Shown in pieces: positions 1-6,548 of a stretch of 17,475 nt of DNA. Numbering within the stretch: position 1 is the stretch's first letter; every line of letters begins with the position of its first letter. Location of the stretch: contig CAZNRD010000053.1 of assembly GCA_964575425.1 (NCBI GenBank), forward strand, positions 1-17,475, given 5' to 3'. The notes beneath the pieces are model-generated. The model was not told the DNA's origin. It searched no databases and was given only the letters and a program-made list of their open reading frames with translations. The position numbers were made by a program, and so were the translations under genes. The DNA comes from DATEAV01 sp964575425. Its GTDB lineage: Bacteria > Chloroflexota > Anaerolineae > Anaerolineales > E44-bin32.

Positions 1-32
1 ATGGTATCGGCAACTGCGCCCGGTCTTCTCAA

Positions 33-53
33 CCGCCGCAACGCAGGCGGCGG
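33..53 (-). terminator. Hairpin just downstream of pyk
   Basis: A 7-bp perfect GC stem (33-39 with 47-53) and a 7-nt loop sit 3 nt beyond the pyk stop codon on the minus strand. No T-run follows on that strand, so it may be a weak or factor-assisted terminator or simply an RNA 3'-end stabiliser. The call rests on position and symmetry only. Confidence 0.35.
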
Positions 54-56
54 AGT

Positions 57-1454
57 TCAGACGACGTGGACCTTGAGCATGTTGGTCCCGCCCTCGCCGC
101 CGGCAGGGACCCCGGCCGTGATCACGACGACGTCGCCGGGTCTCAGCACCCCGGCCTCGACCGCAGCGCGCGTGGTGATCTCGTACATGTCGTCGGTGCT
201 GTCGTAGGCGCGCACCAAGAGCGGGCTCACGCCCCACACCAGCGCCATGCGGCGAAAGGTGCTCTCGGAAGGCGTGGCCGCCACGATGGGGACGTTCGGC
301 CGGTGACGGGCGACAAGCCTGGCGGTGGCGCCCGAGATGGTAGACGTCAGGATTGCCGCCGCCCTCACCTCTCGGGCGATGGTGACCGTGGCGCAGGCGA
401 TGGCCTCGGCCGCGGTGTCGGGGGTTTCGGCGCGCCGCATCCAGGTCTCCGGGTCGAGGTGCTCTTCCGCGATGCGCACAATGCGTTCCATCATCTGCAC
501 GGCTTCCACCGGGTGCGCGCCCACTGCCGTCTCGCCCGAAAGCATCACCGCGTCGCTGCCGTCGAGGACGGCGTTGGCGACGTCGCTGGCTTCGGCCCGC
601 GTGGGCTGCGAGCTATCGATCATCGACTGCAACATCTGCGTGGCTGTGATCCCTGGCTTGCCCATCCGGTTGCACGCCTGCAAGATGCGTTTCTGCGCGA
701 GGGGAACCTCTTCTGGGGCCGTCTCCACCCCGAGGTCGCCGCGCGCCACCATGATGCCGTCCGCCGCCGCCAGGACCTCGTCGAACGCCTGCAGCGCTTC
801 AACTTTCTCGATCTTGGCGATGATCGGGACGGCGCGCGAACCCAGGTGGGACCTCAGGGCTTCGATGTCCTGCGCGCTGAGCACGAACGAAAGGGCCAGA
901 TAGTCAACCCCCAGCCCGATGGCGAAGTCAGCATCTTCGCGATCTTTGTCGCTCAGCGGCGGGAGTCTCAAGGGGACGCCGGGCGCGTTGATCCCCTTCC
1001 TGGAGCGCAGCTCGCCGCCGCGCACCACGCGGCACGCCAACCACGAGCTCCCCTTCTCTTCCACCACCAGCTCCAGGGCACCATCGTCGAGGAGCAGCCG
1101 CTGACCACGCTGCACCCCTTCGGTCAGCTCTGGATGCGGCAAGGGTATCTCTCCAACATCCGGTTCCTCGCCTGACGAGAGCACCACCCGATCGCCTGCC
1201 GTCAGGCGCATCGGTCCGCCTGAGAGCGCGCCAAGGCGGAGTTTCCGTCCCTGCAGGTCCGCCATCACCGCCACGGGCCTATCTGTTTCCGCTGCGAGCC
1301 TGCGCACGAGGCGGATTTGCCGCTCCTGCGACGATCGGTCGCCGTGCGAGAAGTTGATCCGCGCCACATCCATGCCTGCGGCGATCATCCTCTGCACCAC
1401 CTGCGGATCCTCGCTGGCGGGCCCGAGCGTGCATACGATCTTGGTCCTGGCCAT
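57..1454 (-). CDS. pyk: Pyruvate kinase
   Basis: Cytosolic pyruvate kinase of 465 aa, which transfers phosphate from phosphoenolpyruvate to ADP in the last step of glycolysis. The protein opens with MARTKIVCTLGPAS, the usual family start, so the ATG at 1454 is chosen. The substrate-binding ARINFSHG lies at 31-38, followed by the B domain (about 70-165). The family signature IIAKIEKVEALQAFDEV is at 211-227, with Mg-binding Glu216 and the RGDLG aspartate at 240. TATQMLQSM (270-278) and PTRAEASDVANAVLDGSDA follow. The C-terminal domain carries TISGATARLVARHRP. Length is normal for a bacterial enzyme without the extra C-terminal PEP-utiliser domain. One oddity is DLQGRKLR at 66-73, where most family members have Pro in place of this Arg. 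The gene starts 27 nt after the acyl-CoA synthetase stop on the same strand and is probably the last gene of that operon. Identity is very secure. Confidence 0.97.
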   Translation of the reverse strand: MARTKIVCTLGPASEDPQVVQRMIAAGMDVARINFSHGDRSSQERQIRLVRRLAAETDRPVAVMADLQGRKLRLGALSGGPMRLTAGDRVVLSSGEEPDVGEIPLPHPELTEGVQRGQRLLLDDGALELVVEEKGSSWLACRVVRGGELRSRKGINAPGVPLRLPPLSDKDREDADFAIGLGVDYLALSFVLSAQDIEALRSHLGSRAVPIIAKIEKVEALQAFDEVLAAADGIMVARGDLGVETAPEEVPLAQKRILQACNRMGKPGITATQMLQSMIDSSQPTRAEASDVANAVLDGSDAVMLSGETAVGAHPVEAVQMMERIVRIAEEHLDPETWMRRAETPDTAAEAIACATVTIAREVRAAAILTSTISGATARLVARHRPNVPIVAATPSESTFRRMALVWGVSPLLVRAYDSTDDMYEITTRAAVEAGVLRPGDVVVITAGVPAGGEGGTNMLKVHVV

Positions 1455-1481
1455 TCTCGTCTCGTCGCCTCCGCTTTGAGA

Positions 1482-3536
1482 TTAGCTGCTGACCACGCCG
1501 CGCGCGTCCAGCGCCAGGACGCCGTCTGCGGTCGCCAGCAGCGGGTTGATCTCGAACTCGCTCAGCGTCTGATGACGGCACATCAGGCGCGAGACCGCCA
1601 GGATGGCCTCCACTAACGCCTTGCGATTTGCTGGCGGTCGACCCCGACCCCCGAGCAGCAGGCGATTTCCCCGCACTTCCTCAATCATCTGCTCGGCGTC
1701 TTGGCGGGTCAGCGGCGCCACCCGGAAGGCCACATCGTCGAACACCTCCACGTGAATGCCCCCCAGGCCGAACATCACCACAGGCCCAAACGTCCGATCC
1801 TGGCGCCCGCCAAGAATGACCTCCACCCCAGGCCCTGCCATCTGCTGCACCATCAATCCCACTGGAAGGCCCTGTCGGTTCCAGCGCGCCAGCATCTGGC
1901 GCGCCGCTTGCTCGACCTCGTCCGCCTGGGCCAGGTTCAGCACGACGCCGCCGACATCGGATTTGTGAGTCAGGTCAGCCGCCAGCGCCTTGAGCGCCAC
2001 CGGCAGCCCGAGCCTTTCCGCTGCCCGCCGCGCGGCTGCGGCGTCGCCCACCTTCTGCCAGGGTGCTGCAGGAATGCCGCATGCGGCGCAGACCTCGAGG
2101 GCTTGGTCCGCGGTCAGGACGCCTGCGCCAGCAAGCGCAGGAGGCGCAGTCTCAGCAACTCCCTCCGCCTCCGAGCGCCGGCTAGAGAGCCAGGCGTGTC
2201 GGTCGCGCGACGCCGCCAGTCCTCGCAGCGCCTCCTCAATCTCCGTGAAGACTGGCATCTTCAGCTCGGCCTGGAGCTTCTCCCTCTCTTCGCCTCGCGC
2301 GTAGGCACAGAAGGCGATGGGCATTCCGGTCTCGGCGATGATCTCTTGCACCCGATGTGCCAGCCGCCTGGCGCCCTCGTCCTCGCTCGGACCGTAGGTG
2401 TTGATCAGCAGGATGGCGTGCGGGCGCAGGGCCTGCAGAGTGTGTTCGACGATGCGGGCGTACAGGTCGAAGTCGAAGATCACCCCGAGGTCGAGCGGGT
2501 TCGTGGGCGCGATGACATCGGCCCGGAAGAATCCCCGCACCGCCTCCACGAAAGGCTCGGGCAGCGGCGGCAGGCGGAATCCCAGGCCTTCGGCGGCGTC
2601 GGCTGCCACCACGGCGTGGCCGCCCGAACGCGAGATGACGACCAGATCCCTGCCCTTCACAGCCGGCAGGGTGAGCCCGTGCGCGAAAGCGACGATGTCG
2701 CGAAAGCTCTCGGCCCGCAGGATGCCGGCCTGACGCAACGCGGCGCTGACGATGCGGTCGTCGTCGGCCAGGGCGGCTGTGTGCGAGAAGGCCACCGACT
2801 GACTGGCCTTGCCCCGGTTCGCCTTCTGAACGACCACCGGCTTGTCGCTTGAGCGCGCCAGTTCCATCAGGCGGCGACCGTTGCTGATGGACTCCAGGTA
2901 GAGGAAAACCATCTCCGTGCCGGGATCGTCCAGCAGGTAGGCGAGGTAGTCGGTCTCATCCAGGTCGGTCTTGTTGCCGATGCTGACGCCCTTGTTGGCG
3001 CCGACCCCGGCCAGGCTGAGCCGGTGCACGTAGGTCACCGAGATCGCGCCGCTCTGGGCGATGACCGAAGCCGGGCCGAGTCGCGCGTCCGCCGGAGACA
3101 GCGGCGCAAACGGCAGGCACACGCCGTTCTCGAGATTGATCACGCTGATGCAGTTCGGCCCGACGAAGCGAATGCCGTGGCGCCGGGCGACCTCCACCAG
3201 ACGCTTCTCGAGCTCTCGTCCCTCCGGCGAGAACTCGCCGAAGCCTCCAGACTCGATGACCACTCGCAGGATGCCCTTCCGTCCGCACGCCTCGACCAGG
3301 TCCGGCACAAGGAACGCCGGCGTCAGGATAACCGCAAGGTCGAGGCCGTCGGGCGCTTCATCCAACGAGGTCACAATGGGCACGCCGTGCACCTCGCCCG
3401 CCTGCCGACCGACGGCGTAGATCGCTCCGCGGTAGTGGAAGGCTTTCAGATTGGCCACGATATTGCGGGCCAGGTTGTCGGGCTTCTCGGATACCCCGAT
3501 GATGACGATGCTGTTCGGGTAGAAGATGCGGTCCAT
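1482..3536 (-). CDS. ADP-forming acyl-CoA synthetase, single chain (paralog 1)
   Basis: NDP-forming acyl-CoA synthetase of 684 aa with alpha and beta parts fused. The family converts acyl-CoA + ADP + Pi to acid + CoA + ATP through a phosphohistidine. Order: Rossmann CoA-binding domain (1-130, with VIIGVSEKPDNLARN and GPNCI at 126-130); first flavodoxin-like ligase domain with AQSGAIS (160-166) and the phosphorylated His252 in FSHTAAL; second ligase domain (about 290-445); ATP-grasp domain (about 465-684) with DLTHKSDVGGVV (521-532), FGLGGIHVEV (589-598) and EINPLL (662-667). The start MDRIFYPNSIVIIG matches the family; the open frame continues upstream but lies over the SDR gene and reads as non-family sequence. 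AGGGAG lies 13 nt before the ATG. At 301-306 it reads SRSGGH where paralog 2 has TNAGGP. It lies between an SDR gene (59 nt) and pyk (27 nt), suggesting shared expression. The acyl substrate cannot be told from sequence. Confidence 0.93.
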   Translation of the reverse strand: MDRIFYPNSIVIIGVSEKPDNLARNIVANLKAFHYRGAIYAVGRQAGEVHGVPIVTSLDEAPDGLDLAVILTPAFLVPDLVEACGRKGILRVVIESGGFGEFSPEGRELEKRLVEVARRHGIRFVGPNCISVINLENGVCLPFAPLSPADARLGPASVIAQSGAISVTYVHRLSLAGVGANKGVSIGNKTDLDETDYLAYLLDDPGTEMVFLYLESISNGRRLMELARSSDKPVVVQKANRGKASQSVAFSHTAALADDDRIVSAALRQAGILRAESFRDIVAFAHGLTLPAVKGRDLVVISRSGGHAVVAADAAEGLGFRLPPLPEPFVEAVRGFFRADVIAPTNPLDLGVIFDFDLYARIVEHTLQALRPHAILLINTYGPSEDEGARRLAHRVQEIIAETGMPIAFCAYARGEEREKLQAELKMPVFTEIEEALRGLAASRDRHAWLSSRRSEAEGVAETAPPALAGAGVLTADQALEVCAACGIPAAPWQKVGDAAAARRAAERLGLPVALKALAADLTHKSDVGGVVLNLAQADEVEQAARQMLARWNRQGLPVGLMVQQMAGPGVEVILGGRQDRTFGPVVMFGLGGIHVEVFDDVAFRVAPLTRQDAEQMIEEVRGNRLLLGGRGRPPANRKALVEAILAVSRLMCRHQTLSEFEINPLLATADGVLALDARGVVSS

Positions 3537-3595
3537 GGTTCGGGGTGAACTCCCTGAGGAATCTCGAAGTTGCGTCAAGCGGTGCCCGCGGCTGC

Positions 3596-4366
3596 TCAGG
3601 CAACCCCTCCCGCCAGGCCCATGCCACCATCGACAAGCAGAGTGACTCCGGTGATGTAGTCCGACTGAGAGCAGGCCAGGAACAAAGCGGCCCCGACGAC
3701 ATCCCCCGGCTCGCCCAGCCGACCCAGCGCCGTCGCCTGGACGATGCGCTCGCTGATTTCGGGGGAGTCCCACAGCGCGCTGCTGAAGCGGGTCTTGATC
3801 ACGCCCGGCGCCAGCGCATTGACCTGGATGTTGTCCGGCCCCAGTTCTCTGGCCATCACCTGCGTGAGCATGATCAGACCGGCCTTCGAGATGCTGTAGA
3901 TGCCCATGGCCGGCGAGGGCCGCAGCCCGGCGATCGAGGCCATGTTGATGATCTTCCCTCCACCGCGGCGGCGCATGTGCGGCACAACCTGCTGGATGAG
4001 AAAAAAGGCGCTCCGCAGGTTGACCTCCATGATCTTGTCCCACTGGCCAACCGTGGCTTCCATCATTGGCCCGAAGTGCGGGTTGGTGGCGGCGTTGTTC
4101 ACCAGGATGTCGACGCCGCCGAAGGCCTCAACTGTCCGCTCCACCAGCGCCACCACCGATTCCGGCTCTCCGACATGCGCCGCCACCGGCAGCGCCTCGC
4201 CGTCGCGCTGACGGATCTCTGCCGCAACGGCCTCCAGCCCCTCCTGCTTGCGGCTTGCCACGACGACGCTGGCGCCAGCCTGGGCGTAGGCCAGCGCTAT
4301 CTCGCGGCCAATCCCCCGCGAAGCACCGGTGACGATCGCCACCCGGCCGCTAAGGTCGAAATCCAT
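3596..4366 (-). CDS. Short-chain dehydrogenase/reductase (classical SDR)
   Basis: NAD(P)-dependent classical SDR, 256 aa. It has the nucleotide-binding TGASRGIG at 13-20, NNAA at 90-93, the structural Asn in MEVNL (115), and the catalytic Ser144 with Tyr157-x3-Lys161 in YSISK. A C-terminal LLVDGG follows. The full tetrad Asn-Ser-Tyr-Lys is present, so it should be active. The start is fixed by MDFDLSGRVAIVTG, a typical SDR opening, and by AGGAGG with a 5-nt spacer before the ATG. The frame stays open upstream but without family similarity. The overall look is of the FabG / 3-hydroxyacyl or sugar-alcohol dehydrogenase type. Asp/Glu versus Arg cofactor cues are mixed (SRKQEG after beta-2 suggests NADP). 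It lies 59 nt upstream of an acyl-CoA synthetase, so action on an acyl-CoA-derived or hydroxyacid substrate is plausible, but this is inference. Confidence 0.93.
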   Translation of the reverse strand: MDFDLSGRVAIVTGASRGIGREIALAYAQAGASVVVASRKQEGLEAVAAEIRQRDGEALPVAAHVGEPESVVALVERTVEAFGGVDILVNNAATNPHFGPMMEATVGQWDKIMEVNLRSAFFLIQQVVPHMRRRGGGKIINMASIAGLRPSPAMGIYSISKAGLIMLTQVMARELGPDNIQVNALAPGVIKTRFSSALWDSPEISERIVQATALGRLGEPGDVVGAALFLACSQSDYITGVTLLVDGGMGLAGGVA

Positions 4367-4371
4367 CTCCA

Positions 4372-4377
4372 CCTCCT
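4372..4377 (-). promoter_or_regulatory. Ribosome binding site of the SDR gene
   Basis: AGGAGG on the minus strand with a 5-nt spacer to the ATG at 4366. It is the strongest Shine-Dalgarno in the minus-strand cluster. It decides the SDR start against the longer open frame reaching to 4543. Confidence 0.8.
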
Positions 4378-4410
4378 CTGGAGTCTGTGTCGGCAGTGGA
4401 AGAAGGCCAG

Positions 4411-4455
4411 CAGCCCGATCCCCCGAATCGGTGGCTGCCGTGCCCGATGGCAGCC
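4411..4455 (-). other. Two mutually exclusive hairpins between the Roadblock and SDR genes
   Basis: On the minus strand a perfect 7-bp stem (4449-4455 with 4433-4439, 9-nt loop) begins in the last base of the Roadblock stop codon. The segment 4433-4437 can instead take part in a second stem with 4411-4415, supported by the CCGAT/ATCGG pairing at 4415-4419 with 4427-4431. The two folds cannot coexist. This could be a weak terminator, an RNA-processing site or an attenuator-like switch before the SDR gene. No T-run is present. Only the base pairing is seen; the function is inferred. Confidence 0.35.
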
Positions 4456-4847
4456 TAGGCGGCCCGGATGCGCATGTGCAGCGCGCGCAGCAGTTCGGGA
4501 ACCCAGCGCCCCACAGGGGCGAACGTGGCGTGGGCGGGAACATCGGGCTTCAGCCCGATCGAGAGCAGGCGGTCCTTGTTCAGCACGACGGTGAGGTGCT
4601 GGCGCACCGAGCCGGCAATGCTGGCGAAGCGCATCGGCCCGCCGTCGATCTCCTTCAGGACGCGATCCCCCATCATCACCAGGGCCGCCGTCATGGCCGA
4701 GATGCGATCGGTGTCCACCGCCGGTTCGTTGGGGACGCAGGCCATAATCAGCCCGTTGCTGTCCACGAGGGCGACCCATTCAGGCTCCGGTAGTTCTTCT
4801 GCCAGCCGTCCCAGCACGCGCAGGAGTTCCGATTGACGAGTGACCAT
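4455..4847 (-). CDS. Roadblock/LC7 domain protein
   Basis: Small cytosolic protein of 130 aa, made up almost wholly of one Roadblock/LC7 fold. Visible features are an N-terminal helix (residues 1-20), the strand WVALVDSNGLIMACVP (24-39), a long central helix (AMTAALVMMGDRVLKEI, 51-67), and a beta-hairpin FASIAGSVRQHLTVVLNKDRLLSIGL (74-99). The family forms homodimers that bind small Ras-like GTPases such as MglA or act as regulators of them. No GTPase gene is in this window, so the partner must be elsewhere. The start MVTRQSELLRVLG is chosen because the upstream open frame has no family resemblance. A GGAG lies about 12 nt before it. It is the first minus-strand gene, divergent from the SPFH-like operon, and may or may not be co-transcribed with the SDR gene 88 nt downstream. 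Family assignment is good; the role is unknown. Confidence 0.8.
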   Translation of the reverse strand: MVTRQSELLRVLGRLAEELPEPEWVALVDSNGLIMACVPNEPAVDTDRISAMTAALVMMGDRVLKEIDGGPMRFASIAGSVRQHLTVVLNKDRLLSIGLKPDVPAHATFAPVGRWVPELLRALHMRIRAA

Positions 4848-4974
4848 AGAGTGCACTCCGAGGTGGCCGCCGCTTCCGGCGTCGATGGCGCAAGCGTATC
4901 TCAACACGCTCACCCCTGCAAGGGCCCCCAGGTCCCCTCCAGGCAGGAGATCCCCTGTCGCACACGGACGCCAA

Positions 4975-5003
4975 TTGGCCCATCTCTCTGTTTGGGATAC
5001 AAT
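4975..5003 (+). promoter_or_regulatory. Sigma70-type promoter, probably giving a leaderless mRNA
   Basis: TTGGCC (4975-4980, 4/6 to consensus), a 17-nt spacer and TACAAT (4998-5003, 5/6). The expected transcription start, 6-8 nt after the -10 box, falls at about 5009-5011. That is only 2-4 nt before the ATG at 5013, so the message would be leaderless or nearly so. This agrees with the lack of a Shine-Dalgarno before that ATG. It is also the only good promoter seen for the four-gene plus-strand cluster. Confidence 0.6.
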
Positions 5004-5012
5004 CCGACGGCG

Positions 5013-6545
5013 ATGGACTTCCGGCCATTCTACCGTCGCCCCGCGTTTCACACCGCCGTCGGCATCGCTGTGTGGGCGGCAGCGTACCTCATGCTCCGGC
5101 GCGCCGCAGGTACACCGGAGCCGCTCCCGATTCCTCTTGCGGCCGTCTCCGGGGCGCTCGCCTCCCTGGCCCTGCTCGTTGCCTTCGGTCAGCTCGTCCC
5201 TCCAGGTCGAAAGCTCGCCGCCTACCCCGGCGAGGTGCTGCGCTTCCTCGTCGTCCTTCTCTGGATCCTCCTCCACCTCTGGGCCTTCCGGCCCCAGGGA
5301 ACGCCCGAAGCGCAGGCAGCCTTGATTCACGTCGACCTCTTTGTCACGACGCTTCTCCTGATGACTGCCCTCGCCGCCCAGTTCGTCCTGCCGGTGCGGA
5401 CCTCGATCGAACGCGCCACCGTCGCTGGCCGGCTGCTGCGGCATCTGGCCGGGCTGAGCGGGCCTGTCGCCTTCGTCCACAGCGGCCGCGCCAAGGAATC
5501 CGGTCGCGAGGCCCAGCGGCGCGGCCCGGGAGTTCTCCTCGTCGATCATGCCAGCGCTGCCGTGCTCCGCACCGACGTCCGCTTCACGGGCGCCGTCGGC
5601 CCGGGACTCACCTTCACCGCCCCCGGCGAGCGCCTGGCCGAGCCTCTTGACCTGCGGCTCCAGGTCCGGACCCTCCCCGCCACCAGGCCCATCACCCAGG
5701 CCGAGTCCGAAACTCAGCGGGAGACATCCTTGGCCCTAACGCGCGACGGCATCCCGATCTCGGCCGAGGTGCGCGTGACCTTCATGCTCCACCCGGGACG
5801 CACGCTCGAGCCGCGCCTCGGCAGCGACCCCAACCGACCGCCGTACGATTTCCACCCAATTGCCGCCGGGCGCGCCGTCTACGGCCACGCCTATGGCGCC
5901 CAGCATGATGTCCCCTGGACTCGCCTCCCGCTGCTCCTGGTGGTGGACCTGTGGCGCGAGGAGGTCAAGGCTCGGGCCTTGCTCGACCTGATTCGCCCCT
6001 CGCCGCGCGACACGCCGCCGCTGGAAGACATTCAGAAGGCGATCCTTGCTCGCCTCACTTCCCCGAACTACGCCGCGCAGGGCGCCGACGGGCGCGTGCA
6101 GTGGAAGCCAAGTCGCGAGTTCCATCTCCTTCACGATCGCGGCATACGCGTCCTGCAGGTCGAGATCCATGACCTTGTCCTGCCCGAGGACGTCCGCCAG
6201 GAATACCTGCTGCGCTGGCGCGAGACGTGGTCCGGCGCAGTGCGCGAGGTGCTCCAGGACGCCGAGCAGCGGGCCGAGGAGCGGCGCCGCGCCGGGCGGC
6301 GTCAGGCCGTGCTGGAGCTCAGCGATGAGCTCACGCGAGACCTTCGCAGCCGCCTGGCCCAGGGCGAGCCTCCCAGCCGGCGGGATACCCTTGCCGCCAT
6401 CCTGCTCGACGCCCTGCGCCTGTGCGACCGCCGCCAGATGATGCCCGAAGGCCCGGCGCTGGCCGCTCACCTGAAACGCGTCCGCTCCGAAGTCATGGCC
6501 CTCGAGGGCGACTGCGAGCCGCCCCGCCCCGGCTCACCATCCTGA
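5013..6545 (+). CDS. Membrane-anchored SPFH/band-7-like protein (first of pair)
   Basis: Inner-membrane protein of 510 aa. Four hydrophobic segments lie at about 12-28, 40-61, 76-92 and 105-127. Next comes a cytosolic or peripheral domain that resembles SPFH/band 7. GPGVLLVDHASAAVLRTD (171-188) corresponds to the usual GPG strand at the start of that fold, and LTRDGIPISAEVRVTFML (242-259) to its central strands. RGIRVLQVEIHDLVLPEDVR (376-395) resembles the end of the fold before the stalk. Residues about 400-450 are rich in Glu/Arg/Ala and could form a coiled coil. SPFH proteins oligomerise into membrane-bound rings or cages and organise membrane domains or proteases. The start MDFRPFYRRP is chosen because it directly precedes the first membrane helix and follows a strong -10 box; the frame is open further upstream but its sequence is not protein-like. 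No Shine-Dalgarno is visible. The family call is from motif shape and is moderate. Confidence 0.6.
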   Translation: MDFRPFYRRPAFHTAVGIAVWAAAYLMLRRAAGTPEPLPIPLAAVSGALASLALLVAFGQLVPPGRKLAAYPGEVLRFLVVLLWILLHLWAFRPQGTPEAQAALIHVDLFVTTLLLMTALAAQFVLPVRTSIERATVAGRLLRHLAGLSGPVAFVHSGRAKESGREAQRRGPGVLLVDHASAAVLRTDVRFTGAVGPGLTFTAPGERLAEPLDLRLQVRTLPATRPITQAESETQRETSLALTRDGIPISAEVRVTFMLHPGRTLEPRLGSDPNRPPYDFHPIAAGRAVYGHAYGAQHDVPWTRLPLLLVVDLWREEVKARALLDLIRPSPRDTPPLEDIQKAILARLTSPNYAAQGADGRVQWKPSREFHLLHDRGIRVLQVEIHDLVLPEDVRQEYLLRWRETWSGAVREVLQDAEQRAEERRRAGRRQAVLELSDELTRDLRSRLAQGEPPSRRDTLAAILLDALRLCDRRQMMPEGPALAAHLKRVRSEVMALEGDCEPPRPGSPS

Positions 6546-6548
6546 CCG

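Noticed and set aside
66..1175. Open frame of 369 codons opposite pyruvate kinase
   Set aside because: Low-complexity His/Arg/Gly translation and no ribosome site; it is an antisense shadow of a strongly conserved gene.
3537..4043. N-terminal extension of acyl-CoA synthetase 1 to an ATG at 4043
   Set aside because: The added 169 residues lie over the SDR gene in another frame and read as its shadow; the family starts at MDRIFYPNS.
4833..5012. Upstream in-frame start for the first SPFH-like protein
   Set aside because: The extra residues are not protein-like, and the -10 box of the promoter falls inside this stretch just before the ATG at 5013.
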